Assembly (NCBI RefSeq): GCF_016587375.1
Contig: NZ_BNJG01000001.1
Span: 2,170,001-2,234,000, forward strand
From: Ktedonobacter robiniae
Lineage (GTDB): Bacteria; Chloroflexota; Ktedonobacteria; Ktedonobacterales; Ktedonobacteraceae
Reading direction: 5' to 3'
DNA length: 64,000 bases
The notes under the pieces: generated by a model
What the model was told of the DNA's origin: nothing
What the model saw: the letters and a program-made list of their open reading frames with translations, nothing else
Databases searched by the model: none
In this document: positions 8,322-16,901 of the stretch, one piece after another
How the letters are laid out: each line of letters begins with the position of its first letter
Numbering within the stretch: the stretch's first letter is position 1
Program-made: the position numbers and the translations under genes

Positions 8322-9314
8322 ATGAAAGCCAACTTGATTACGGCATTTGGTGGACCCGAAGTATTGCGGATCGGTGAAGTGCCGGAGCCCAAGCCCGGAC
8401 CTGGACAGGTCGCAATTAAAGTAGCCTACGCGGGTGTAAACTTCGCCGAGACGATGGCACGGCGCGGAGGACGGCACAGGGAACAGCTCCCATTCATTCC
8501 CGGCCTTGAAGTCTCAGGGCACATTCATGCGCTTGGCGAAGGGGTCGAAGGCTTGCGTGTGGGGCAACCAGTCGCCGCGCTGACGTTGAGCGGTAGTTAT
8601 GCCGAGGTGGCACTGGCTCAGGCCACGCTCACCTTCCCCCTCGACGAGGCCAGTGAAGAGATTGATCTCGCCACGGCGGCTGGTTTTCCAACCATCGTGC
8701 CAACAGCTTATGATATGCTTGTGCGACTCGCACATCTACAACCGGGTGAAACAATCCTTGTTCACGCGGCGGCAGGTGGCGTGGGGAGCATCGCGGGACA
8801 GATAGCCCGGCACCTGGGTGCAGGACTGGTTATTGGTACAGTAAGCAGTCAGAAGAAAGCCGACTATGCCAAATCCTTCGGCTACGACCATGTCATTCTG
8901 CGCGATAATTTTATCCAGCAAACGCAGGAACTTACACAGGGACGTGGGGTTGATGTCGTACTAGAGGCAATTGGTGAGCCTGTACGCAGCCAGAGCCTCA
9001 CAGTTCTCGCGCCATTTGGGCGTCTCGTCATCTTCGGGAACGCCAACGATGAGCAGGGCCGAGGCCACAGTCTGCCACAAAATCCTGGTAACTTTATTGC
9101 TGAGAGCAAGGCCATTATGGGCTATAGCATTGGCACATTGAGCGTTTCAGCTCCCCACCTCGTTGCCGATACCGCGCGTTGCTCCCTTGAGCTGATCGCC
9201 CGCTCCCAGGTAAAAATCGATATCACCGATATCCTACCTCTAGAGCAGGCTGGCGAGGCCCACCGCCGCCTGGAAACTGGCCAGACCATGGGAAAACTGT
9301 TACTGCGTGTATAG
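8322..9314 (+). CDS. NADPH:quinone oxidoreductase (MDR superfamily, zinc-free)
   Basis: 330 residues, GroES-like N-terminal domain (EPKPGPGQVAIKVAYAGVNF) followed by a Rossmann domain with ILVHAAAGGVGSIAGQIARH. The catalytic-zinc cysteine/histidine set of alcohol dehydrogenases is absent, matching the QOR group that reduces quinones or enones. GAAGGAGAAAG lies just before the ATG. Together with the preceding NADP-binding protein and the HxlR regulator it suggests an inducible quinone/electrophile detoxification unit. Confidence 0.88.
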   Translation: MKANLITAFGGPEVLRIGEVPEPKPGPGQVAIKVAYAGVNFAETMARRGGRHREQLPFIPGLEVSGHIHALGEGVEGLRVGQPVAALTLSGSYAEVALAQATLTFPLDEASEEIDLATAAGFPTIVPTAYDMLVRLAHLQPGETILVHAAAGGVGSIAGQIARHLGAGLVIGTVSSQKKADYAKSFGYDHVILRDNFIQQTQELTQGRGVDVVLEAIGEPVRSQSLTVLAPFGRLVIFGNANDEQGRGHSLPQNPGNFIAESKAIMGYSIGTLSVSAPHLVADTARCSLELIARSQVKIDITDILPLEQAGEAHRRLETGQTMGKLLLRV

Positions 9315-9318
9315 AAGG

Positions 9319-9389
9319 AGAATACGCTGCTAAAGCACGCGTCTACATATTGCGGGCATATGTAGACGCGTGCTTTAGCAGCGTATTCT
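9319..9389. repeat. Long intergenic palindrome, family A (copy 2)
   Basis: Perfect 32-nt arms (9319-9350, 9358-9389) with a 7-nt loop, starting 4 bp after the oxidoreductase stop. Its arm holds GCACGCGTCTACATAT; the same arm occurs alone at 59733-59762. Confidence 0.9.
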
Positions 9390-9477
9390 GGAACGCCCCC
9401 GAAAAGCTCTAGTATTCGCATTTCATTCGGAGTGGTGCGCTGCCTTAGCAGCGCATGACGTTTCGGACCATGCCCGA

Positions 9478-9885
9478 TTACTTTTGCAGGGGAAAGAGGG
9501 CGCGCAGCTGCTCATTGCGCAGGTACAGCCCTCCCCAGATAAACAGGCCGACATAGACCGGGAAGAGAATATTACTGAAGAGTGGAGCGTCTATGCGCAG
9601 GTTGGTAGCAACGGCACCACCAAGATAACCTGTCAGCAGGATAGCACCGAGAACAGAGGTAGATGGAATTATATAGAGGACCAGGCACACAAGTTCCACA
9701 ATTCCGATCTCAAGCGCGACGCTCGCAGGATATCCAAGCTGCTTGAATGAATCCATGACTGGGGGAATTTGCAGTACGTGTGTTACGCCATCGAAGAGCA
9801 GGAATAGAACTACTAGACCTGTCAAGATACGTCCAATCCAGAGTTGCGTTTTTGAACCCGAAGCCATTTGTGTGGCTGTTTGCAT
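9478..9885 (-). CDS. DoxX-like small membrane protein
   Basis: 135 residues, four hydrophobic helices, with the DoxX-type opening WIGRILTGLVVLFLLFDGVTHVLQ and a middle helix LEIGIVELVCLVLYIIP. Proteins of this group sit in the cytoplasmic membrane; their role is poorly defined, with links to redox or thiol stress. GAGGAGAAA precedes the ATG. It is convergent with the quinone oxidoreductase across the family A palindrome. Confidence 0.8.
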   Translation of the reverse strand: MQTATQMASGSKTQLWIGRILTGLVVLFLLFDGVTHVLQIPPVMDSFKQLGYPASVALEIGIVELVCLVLYIIPSTSVLGAILLTGYLGGAVATNLRIDAPLFSNILFPVYVGLFIWGGLYLRNEQLRALFPLQK

Positions 9886-10070
9886 GAATGTTTCTCCTCA
9901 ATATTTTTATCTCTCTATATACGTATTCCCTCCTGATGAGTAAAAAGCGGAAATGGGTTTTTCTTCGTGGCATCTTAGCTTCCACATCAGTTCACTAGAG
10001 AACGTACTCACCGCACAAGGGAATAAAATACGGTATACTTCAGAAAAAATATGCTTGAGGTGAGAAAGAG

Positions 10071-11081
10071 ATGTCTCGAACAGGTGTGGAAGAGAAGCTT
10101 CCCTGGAGGGAGGTTCCCAAAGCAGTGCGCCAGCAAGTCGATAGCGCGTTAGGTTCCCCCGTGACACGAGCAACACGCGTCTGGGGCGGATATGGACCAA
10201 CACCAACCTATCGCCTGGTGCTAGAGGATGGACGGCGGGCCTTTTTAAAAGGCACCTACCAGGAATCTAATACCTTCATGAAAAACGCGCTACGTTCTGA
10301 GGAGCGCGTCTATCAGGACCTAGCACCTGTGCTGGACAGATGGATGCCCCGTTTATACGCAGCCATTCATTATGCTGACTGGCACGTGCTAATCCTGGAG
10401 GATCTTGGTCCACAGAGTGTTCCGCCTTGGACACCTGGGAAAGCTCGTGCCATCACGCAGGCCCTGGCCAATTACCATAAAGCATTGCTTGGCACTCAAC
10501 CTCCCGCGTGGCTTTCTCAACCCCACGAAGTCTTAGCACAGGAGAATTGGGCTCAGGCTGCTCAAGAGTCTCAGGATTTTCAAACAATCGCAGCCTTTGC
10601 AGGTGCAGAAGCCTCCCAGGCGTTGGCCTGGTTGCAAAAAATTTCTCCCACCATTGAGTCTGCGCTGAAGCAACCAGCGCTCACAGAAGGTCCATATGCC
10701 ATTCTGCATGGTGATTTACGCTCAGATAATTTACGCTTTAACCAGGGGCGTTTGTATCTATTCGATTGGCCCTCCATTCAGCTAGGGCGACCAGAGTGGG
10801 ATATTGCTGCCTTTGCTCAGAGTGTGGCCGTCGAAAATGGGCCTTCTCCCGAACAAGTAATAAAATGGTATGGAGAACAATTTCCCTTGCGCACAGAAGC
10901 TATTGAAGGTGCTCTTGCCTGGTGGCTCACCTTTTTTGCCCGGCGAGCCTGGCAACCTGAAATCCCTGGACTTCCTCGCCTCCGCCGCTTTCAGCGTCAG
11001 CAACTGGGCATCCTGATATTCTGGGCAGCACGTCACTGGTCATTTCCATCCCCTAAGTGGGCCAGGTTACTACTAGAGTAG
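10071..11081 (+). CDS. Phosphotransferase of the APH/choline kinase fold
   Basis: 336 residues. The catalytic loop ILHGDLRSDNLRF and the metal-binding LYLFDWPSIQLGRPEWDIA identify the aminoglycoside phosphotransferase/choline kinase fold; an ATP-binding N lobe is recognisable at FLKGTYQES. Such proteins phosphorylate small alcohols or antibiotics; this substrate is not predictable. AGGTGAGAAAGAG lies before the ATG. Stands alone between a divergent DoxX gene and a sigma-factor operon. Confidence 0.82.
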   Translation: MSRTGVEEKLPWREVPKAVRQQVDSALGSPVTRATRVWGGYGPTPTYRLVLEDGRRAFLKGTYQESNTFMKNALRSEERVYQDLAPVLDRWMPRLYAAIHYADWHVLILEDLGPQSVPPWTPGKARAITQALANYHKALLGTQPPAWLSQPHEVLAQENWAQAAQESQDFQTIAAFAGAEASQALAWLQKISPTIESALKQPALTEGPYAILHGDLRSDNLRFNQGRLYLFDWPSIQLGRPEWDIAAFAQSVAVENGPSPEQVIKWYGEQFPLRTEAIEGALAWWLTFFARRAWQPEIPGLPRLRRFQRQQLGILIFWAARHWSFPSPKWARLLLE

Positions 11082-11350
11082 AATCGGCACACTTTGCAGC
11101 ATTATCTATTTGCGTGCTATACGCAACTAATTCCTCCTCCTCCTCCTCCAATTTTTGCCTGCTACTATCAGATCCCCTTTTTAGTTAGAACTTGGCTCGA
11201 CTGGCTCAAACAACTACAATCAGAGGTAGAAGAAAAACGCGACAAAATGTCCCACTTTCCATAAAGCGGCGTCATTATAAATGGAAGAACTTTGAGGCCT
11301 CAAAACTTCTGTTTGCAAAAACATCATTCTTATCCAAGGAAATAATACAT

Positions 11351-11920
11351 ATGCAAGCTGGTTATACCTTTTCAACTATGCACCAGCCGGAGGAATTACA
11401 GGGAGAAGAAGCGCTTGTGCAGGCGGCCAAAGCAGACCCGGTCGCTTTTGAGCCGCTCTACCAGCACTATAAAGCTCGCATCTATCGCTACCTGTTACTG
11501 CGCATTGGGAGTCAAGAAGACGTAGCGGATCTCACCCAACAGGTCTTTCTCAAGGCTATGATCTCACTGGGGGATTATAAAGCGCGTGGCAGCTTCGCGG
11601 CATGGCTCTTTCGTATCGCCTTCCACACTGTGAGCGATACATATCGCCGGAAGAAATTTGCCTTCTCCTGGGATAGCTTGCCAGAGGCAGAGCAGCTCAT
11701 AGGTGACGAAGATCCCGAAAGCATCTTTCTCCTGCGCGAGCGCCGCGTGCATCTGCGTGAGCTAATCAATCAGCTCGATGAGCGCAAGCGCGAACTGATC
11801 GCTTTGCGTTTCTCGGCGGGCTTGAATGCCAGCGAAATCGCTCAGGTTGTCGGCAAGAGTCCCGCCGCCGTCCGCAAACAGCTTACCCGTATCCTACAAG
11901 GCCTCAAGGAGCAACTGTAA
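11351..11920 (+). CDS. ECF-type RNA polymerase sigma factor
   Basis: 189 residues with sigma region 2 (ARIYRYLLLRIGSQEDVADL, then FLKAMISLGDYKARGSFAAW) and region 4 (ERKRELIALRFSAGLNASEI, then GKSPAAVRKQLTRIL). Sigma-70 domains 1 and 3 are missing, as in ECF factors. The start is placed at ATG 11351 because AAGGA is about 10 nt upstream; an upstream in-frame extension to 11192 looks non-coding (Arg/Lys-rich, no homology pattern). Its stop overlaps the start of the next gene by one base (TAATG), so the partner is translationally coupled and is its probable anti-sigma factor. Confidence 0.9.
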   Translation: MQAGYTFSTMHQPEELQGEEALVQAAKADPVAFEPLYQHYKARIYRYLLLRIGSQEDVADLTQQVFLKAMISLGDYKARGSFAAWLFRIAFHTVSDTYRRKKFAFSWDSLPEAEQLIGDEDPESIFLLRERRVHLRELINQLDERKRELIALRFSAGLNASEIAQVVGKSPAAVRKQLTRILQGLKEQL

Positions 11921-12966
11921 TGTCTAAACAACAGAAACTCATCCAAACATATAATGACTTACTTGAGACAGCAGCCGACCAGAGACTCATGCACGTGGTT
12001 GAGGAACTAGATAGCCTCAGTAACACTTCGCCTGTCCCCAATAATGTCAACTGGCAGAACCTGCGCATGCGCTATGCCCAGCACTCGTTTCAGAAGCCCA
12101 CGGTCGTGCCTTTCCGTGAACAAACACAGTCCTGGTGGTTCACTCTGACCAGAAAAGCCATCCTGGTGCCACTGATTGCCGCGTTGTTGATCGTGACTAC
12201 AGCCTCCGCCTTCGCGGCCACCCCACTCCTGCAAACCTTACTCCAGGGAGGAAGCTATAATGCAAAAGATTCTATCAAGTACAGTACCTTCGGTGATATC
12301 CAGCTTTCACAGAAAATTGGGAACGCCACTGTAAGACTGGAGAAGGGCTACGCTGAAGACCATAATATTGTGCTAGGTGTCACGGTCACACCGGTTGATG
12401 ACAATTCCATACTGAACAATCCGCGCCTCACGACCGCCGATGGTACCGATCTCTCATCGAGTGGTCAGCTGCTGGGCGATGTCGAGAATCATATCCTGGC
12501 TCAGTCGATGACCTTTAGCGATGCTAATGTTACTGGAGCGCCAGCCTCGCTCAATCTGATACTCAAGATGGACCTGGTACAGAACGGGAGTAGGCAAACA
12601 GTTGTTTTCCACTTCCAGCTCCCATATCACCAGGGCGAGATCGTAGCACCGCATCAGCAAGAGACCTCACAGGGTCAGGTCATCACACTGGAGAAAGCGA
12701 CCATTGGTAAGACGCAAACCACGATTGAGTTCTCAGGCCTGAATGAGATTTCTGTCACATCGGCTGTTGGAAAGCCTGTCACGCCGCAAATCGATATGCA
12801 GACCAGCAGTGCCAATCACATCACGACCTTCGATTATGCTGGCAACAATGAGAGCGGGAAGTTTGTCTTCCGCTTCAATAGCGACCTGAGCCACTATCAC
12901 GGCCCTTGGACCATCATTGTCACCAAGGGCAACACTTACAAGTGGACCTTCCACATCAATGTATAA
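11920..12966 (+). CDS. Membrane-anchored protein, putative anti-sigma factor
   Basis: 348 residues. The first 80 residues are soluble and hydrophilic, then one membrane helix (about 85-105, KAILVPLIAALLIVTTASAF), then a large extracytoplasmic beta-rich part with repeated TVRLEKGYAEDHNIVLGVTV-type strands, resembling DUF4179-like proteins coupled to ECF sigma factors. No zinc-binding anti-sigma motif (HxxxCxxC) is visible. The TAATG overlap with the sigma gene is the main ground for calling it a regulator of that factor. Confidence 0.6.
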   Translation: MSKQQKLIQTYNDLLETAADQRLMHVVEELDSLSNTSPVPNNVNWQNLRMRYAQHSFQKPTVVPFREQTQSWWFTLTRKAILVPLIAALLIVTTASAFAATPLLQTLLQGGSYNAKDSIKYSTFGDIQLSQKIGNATVRLEKGYAEDHNIVLGVTVTPVDDNSILNNPRLTTADGTDLSSSGQLLGDVENHILAQSMTFSDANVTGAPASLNLILKMDLVQNGSRQTVVFHFQLPYHQGEIVAPHQQETSQGQVITLEKATIGKTQTTIEFSGLNEISVTSAVGKPVTPQIDMQTSSANHITTFDYAGNNESGKFVFRFNSDLSHYHGPWTIIVTKGNTYKWTFHINV

Positions 12967-12974
12967 AGCATAAA

Positions 12975-13023
12975 TAGAGTGGTACGAGTTGACAGCCATA
13001 GGCTGTCAACTCGTACCACTCTA
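12975..13023. repeat. Perfect intergenic hairpin
   Basis: Arms of 23 nt (12975-12997, 13001-13023) around the loop ATA, 9 bp after the anti-sigma-like gene. No T-run. Sequence is unlike the other palindromes, though the design is the same. Confidence 0.9.
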
Positions 13024-13043
13024 CCCAGCAAAGGATTTTTGTT

Positions 13044-13721
13044 ATGCTACAAAAAATGCGTCTAAATGATGTGTATATCTATTGCGCGACGCTGCTCTTT
13101 TTTCTCCTCTGGTTCTTTGCCCAGAGCCGGGTTGTCGCACCCAACCAGCCCATGATGCTCTCAAGCTTTCTCTCTTACACGACCTCATCGTTAATGGTGA
13201 ATATAGTACACCTCGTCTCGGCCATCCAGGTGCTACTTATCTTCTTTGGCGGGCTACCCATTCTGCTGCTTACTTGCCTCCAGGCATTGAGAGAGCGTAC
13301 TAGAAGCGCTCTGCTCTTCTGTCTTTTAGGAATCATCGCTCCAATCGCTACGGCAATTTTGGCTTTCTGGACCCTCACATCTTTGGAGCTGCCCCTGATC
13401 AGTGGAAATATAGCTATAGGGCTGGCTCTGCTTATCTTCGTCCTTGGTCTGGGAGTAAGCCGAGGACTTCTATTCCGAGCAAGCCAACATCTTAAACCAG
13501 GTCGACTCATAGCTTACTATACAATCATCATTACCAGTGTTACGACCCTGGTTATGTTCAGTGGTATCGTCGCGTTGCTGACCTGGCTTCTCTCATCCTT
13601 CAGTAGTGCACATGGCGAAGCCTCCTATCTGATACGCGAGGGCATGTTGCTCCTTGCTTTAATCATAGCCCTGGTATTCTCAGGTGTCTCGCTCCGTAAT
13701 ACATATGTGGACCGAAACTAA
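13044..13721 (+). CDS. Six-helix membrane protein of unknown function
   Basis: 225 residues with six clear hydrophobic helices and almost no loops, small cytoplasmic C terminus. AAAGGA lies 9 nt upstream of ATG. It follows the sigma/anti-sigma pair on the same strand but is separated from it by the hairpin at 12975, so co-transcription is uncertain. I do not recognise the family. Confidence 0.65.
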   Translation: MLQKMRLNDVYIYCATLLFFLLWFFAQSRVVAPNQPMMLSSFLSYTTSSLMVNIVHLVSAIQVLLIFFGGLPILLLTCLQALRERTRSALLFCLLGIIAPIATAILAFWTLTSLELPLISGNIAIGLALLIFVLGLGVSRGLLFRASQHLKPGRLIAYYTIIITSVTTLVMFSGIVALLTWLLSSFSSAHGEASYLIREGMLLLALIIALVFSGVSLRNTYVDRN

Positions 13722-13777
13722 TAAAGTTGTACTGGCATGGCCCCCTACACCTCTCCTTTATTCTTCTGCCCTTCATA

Positions 13778-13836
13778 AAGGGGATGTGGCTATCTACGGG
13801 CTGGCAAAGCCAGCCCGTAGATAGCCACATCCCCTT
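13778..13836. repeat. Perfect intergenic hairpin
   Basis: 28-nt arms (13778-13805, 13809-13836) with loop AAA, between convergent genes. Outer stem begins AAGGGGATGTGG. Confidence 0.9.
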
Positions 13837-13881
13837 ACCCGGCGAACCACGTAGTGATCATAAGGTGCAATAGAGGCGGGG

Positions 13882-14520
13882 TTACCCTTGAACAGAAGTA
13901 GCACTGCGATTGAGGGCCTCTTCCCACTCCTCTTGCCGACCAAGAGGGGTAAGATCAAGGTAGTTATATGTTCCCAGGAGGATATCGACGCCGCGTCCCG
14001 TCGTCGAGTACGTGTGAAAGATCTGCTCGCCATCGCGCAGGAAAACACTTACCCCAGGTACCTCGCCGCCATCAACCGTAGCTTCGAAATCGTAGTTGAA
14101 GTCGCTGCCATACGAGGAGAACCAGGGAGTGGTCCAGTTCTTCTGCTGCTTATAGGGCTCAAGCTTCGCCAATGGTGCGCGGGAGACCAGGACCAACGAG
14201 GTATCGCCTTCATACAGGCGGGCTATATTGCCAGGAATGTTGTCAACCAGGTTCGTGCAACCCGGGCAACCTTTGTCCCAGCTTGGATCAAACATGAAAT
14301 GGTAGACGATCAGCTGGCGGCGCCCGTCAAAGAGGTCGAGCAGGCTCACCTTGCCTTTCGGGCCATCGAAGACGTACTCCTTGTCGATCCTGACCATCGG
14401 CAACCTGCGGCGTTCAGCATTGAGCCTGTCGCGCGCACGGGTGGCCTCCTTCTCCTTGACCAGTAGCTCCTTACGGGCATTGAGCCACTCTTCTCGTGTG
14501 ACGATTTGCGGATAGTTCAT
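13882..14520 (-). CDS. DUF899 family protein (thioredoxin-like fold)
   Basis: 212 residues. Recognised by EEWLNARKELLVKEKEATRA near the N terminus and the strand FMFDPSWDKGCPGCTNLVDN with a CPGC pair at the thioredoxin-like position, followed by WFSSYGSDFNYDF. The family is widespread in actinobacteria and Chloroflexota; activity is unproven. Start at ATG 14520 (AAAGGAGA just upstream) rather than the in-frame codon at 14547. Confidence 0.85.
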   Translation of the reverse strand: MNYPQIVTREEWLNARKELLVKEKEATRARDRLNAERRRLPMVRIDKEYVFDGPKGKVSLLDLFDGRRQLIVYHFMFDPSWDKGCPGCTNLVDNIPGNIARLYEGDTSLVLVSRAPLAKLEPYKQQKNWTTPWFSSYGSDFNYDFEATVDGGEVPGVSVFLRDGEQIFHTYSTTGRGVDILLGTYNYLDLTPLGRQEEWEEALNRSATSVQG

Positions 14521-14847
14521 TGGGTTCTCCTTTGCTTCGATGATCACATTCCTGAGCTCTTTCCTTGGCCATCACTGGAGGATACAAAGAGCCATTAGGG
14601 ACAATCTATCACGAGTCGGTCAGGAAAACTTCTCCAATGTTGCTTTTTTGCATTTCGTCGCTCAGGAGATGTAATATACTTATCTTCATTATTGCAGAGA
14701 CATGCGCGGCGCCTTATAGTCTGGCAACCACACCGCCTGGATGACGACCTATCAGGCTTATGGTATAGATCGAAGTAGGGCGTGTTTAGAATGGCCTGCA
14801 AGCTTAATACTGTTTGCCAGGCCATCTTAAACATATTGTTCCGACTC
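14521..14847. other. Intergenic gap with one imperfect inverted repeat
   Basis: No convincing gene. An inverted repeat (14783-14798 with 14818-14833; TGTTTA..ATGGCCTG against CAGGCCAT..TAAACA) lies just downstream of purN and is probably its terminator hairpin. The rest would carry the promoter of the DUF899 gene. Confidence 0.6.
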
Positions 14848-15486
14848 TTATACGCGCTGCTGGTGGATCTTGACGGCCTCAACGATCAACTGATGCTCAA
14901 CCTTTTTGATGCGCTCCTGGAGCGTATCTTCGGTGTCGCCTGCCTCTATGGGGACCTCGCGGCGACAGATGGGTGGGCCGGCGTCGACCTCGGGGACGAC
15001 ATAATGCACAGTGCTACCGGTGACACGCACCCCAGCCTCTAGGGCCTGGAGGGGCGCGTGCATGCCGCGAAAGACGGGGATAAGACTGCCATCGCTGGTG
15101 GTATAGGTGTCGCCCTTGCCGCCATCGGGGATGAGTGCGGGATGCAGGTTAATGATGCGCTCAGGGTAACGGGTGATAAAGTCGGCGGAGATGATGCGCA
15201 TAAAGCCAGCCAGGACGATAACGTCTACCTGGAAAAGCTGGAGCAGGTCAATAACCCTTCGCTCCCACTCCTCGCGTGTGCGCCAGGGCAAGTAGAGCGC
15301 GGGTACTTTATGCTTGAGGGCGCGCTGTAAGCCAAAGGCATTGGCTTTGTTGCTGATGACCAGGGCAATCTCGACCCCGGGCAGGTGCCGAGCCTCGATG
15401 GCGTCCAGCAGAGCCTGGAGGTTACTGCCCGAGCCAGAGATTAAGGCTGCTATGCGCAACCTTTTATTGATGTGTTGATCTTCCAT
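14848..15486 (-). CDS. purN: Phosphoribosylglycinamide formyltransferase
   Basis: 212 residues. Transfers the formyl group of 10-formyl-THF to GAR, third step of purine synthesis. Catalytic triad visible: Asn113 and His115 in RIINLHPALIP and Asp168 in VPEVDAGPP; the phosphate loop is LISGSGSNLQALL. Odd: between HPALIP and the FRGMHAPLQALEAG segment there is an insertion of about 16 residues (DGGKGDTYTTSDGSLI) where the family normally has only two or three. Last gene of the pur cluster, separated from purD by a long hairpin. Confidence 0.95.
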   Translation of the reverse strand: MEDQHINKRLRIAALISGSGSNLQALLDAIEARHLPGVEIALVISNKANAFGLQRALKHKVPALYLPWRTREEWERRVIDLLQLFQVDVIVLAGFMRIISADFITRYPERIINLHPALIPDGGKGDTYTTSDGSLIPVFRGMHAPLQALEAGVRVTGSTVHYVVPEVDAGPPICRREVPIEAGDTEDTLQERIKKVEHQLIVEAVKIHQQRV

Positions 15487-15548
15487 TCCAAATCACTACT
15501 TGCTTTTATATTTTGTATTATGACTGTTCGCGCCTACGGCACTCACTT

Positions 15549-15617
15549 AAAATAGAATCAATTATTGTGTTGTGTGTTGCCGAAGGCAACACACAACACA
15601 ATAATTGATTCTATTTT
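15549..15617. repeat. Perfect intergenic hairpin between purN and purD
   Basis: 33-nt arms (15549-15581, 15585-15617), loop GAA. Preceded by TTCGCGCCTACGGC (15527-15540), a leader also found next to other hairpins in the window. Ends 3 bp before the purD stop. The A-rich/T-rich outer ends (AAAATAG/CTATTTT) could terminate transcription. Confidence 0.9.
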
Positions 15618-15620
15618 TAC

Positions 15621-16883
15621 TTATAAAGCGCGGTGGCCGATGTCGCTGCGGTACTGCATGCCCTCGAAGGAGATGAGTTTGGCGGCGGCATAGACACGGT
15701 TGGCGGCCTGTTGCAGGGTTTCGCCGTGGGCAACGACGCTGAGGACGCGGCCCCCAGCGGTGATGAGCTGGCCATTTTGCAGGCGGGTGCCGGCGTGGAA
15801 GACGTGGACGCCCTCCAGTTGATTGGCCTCGTCAACACCCTGTATGGGCAGGTCGCGCTCGTATTTGCCGGGATAGCCGCCTGCGGCCAGGGTCAGGCTC
15901 ATGGCGTAGCCGGGATGCCAGAGGGTCTCAGGGGCAATGTGCTGGCCGTCCGCGTAGGCGAGGACATCCAGCAATTCAACTTTGAGCAGGACCATCAGGG
16001 CCTGGGCCTCGGGATCACCGAAGCGTGTGTTATGCTCCAGCACCATGGGACCGCGCTCGGTGAGCATGATGTTGGCGTAGAGCACGCCTTTGAAGTGGAT
16101 ATCGCGCTCCTTGAGGGCCTGGAGCGTGGCGCCGATGATACGCTGCTGAATTTGCGCCTTCTGCTCCTCACTGACGAATGGCAGGGGCGTGTAGGCTCCC
16201 ATGCCACCCGTGTTCAAGCCCTGATCGTTGTCGAGGGCGCGCTTGTGATCCTGGCTGAGTGGCAGGGGCAGAAAATCCGTACCGTTACATATGGCGTGCG
16301 CGCCGATCTCGTCGCCTTGCAGGTAGTCTTCAATGACGACGACGTCGCCCGCCGCACCAAAGACATGATCGACCATCATCTGCTTGAGGGCATCCTGGGC
16401 TGTCTGCATGTCGAGGGCGACGATTGCGCCCTTGCCCGCGGCGTTGCCGTCAGCTTTGATGACGACGGGGGCACCATGCTCTTCCAGGTAGACACGGGCC
16501 GGTTCGTACTCAATGAAGGTACGATGTTGGGCCGTGGGGATGCCTGCTGCGGTCAACAACTCTTTGGTGAAGGCCTTGCTACCTTCGAGGGCCGCGCCCG
16601 CCTTGTCGGGGCCAAAGACGCGCAGGCCTCGCTTCTGGAAGATATCGACGATGCCATCGATAAGCGGTGCCTCGGGGCCGACGATGGTGTAATCGATCTT
16701 GTTGCGCTCAGCAAAGGCGGCCAGCGCCTCCAGGTTATCGACACTAATAGGAAGGCATTCCGCGTGGGGCAGCATGCCGGGATTGCCTGGCGCGGCATAG
16801 ATGCGGTCGATCCGCTGATCCTGGGCCAGCTTCCAGACCAGTGCGTGCTCACGCGCACCCGAGCCAATGACAAATACTCGCAC
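15621..16883 (-). CDS. purD: Phosphoribosylamine--glycine ligase
   Basis: 420 residues, normal length. ATP-grasp enzyme joining glycine to phosphoribosylamine (second purine step). Motifs: FVIGSGAREHALVWKL at the N terminus, FGPDKAGAALEGSKAFTKEL, the ATP-grasp NTGGMGAYTPLP and LEHNTRFGDPEAQALM. GTG start at 16883, with AAGGAGAAA about 6 nt upstream. Follows purF by 18 nt in the same operon. Confidence 0.97.
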   Translation of the reverse strand: MRVFVIGSGAREHALVWKLAQDQRIDRIYAAPGNPGMLPHAECLPISVDNLEALAAFAERNKIDYTIVGPEAPLIDGIVDIFQKRGLRVFGPDKAGAALEGSKAFTKELLTAAGIPTAQHRTFIEYEPARVYLEEHGAPVVIKADGNAAGKGAIVALDMQTAQDALKQMMVDHVFGAAGDVVVIEDYLQGDEIGAHAICNGTDFLPLPLSQDHKRALDNDQGLNTGGMGAYTPLPFVSEEQKAQIQQRIIGATLQALKERDIHFKGVLYANIMLTERGPMVLEHNTRFGDPEAQALMVLLKVELLDVLAYADGQHIAPETLWHPGYAMSLTLAAGGYPGKYERDLPIQGVDEANQLEGVHVFHAGTRLQNGQLITAGGRVLSVVAHGETLQQAANRVYAAAKLISFEGMQYRSDIGHRAL

Positions 16884-16901
16884 GAAATTTTTCTCCTTTT
16901 G

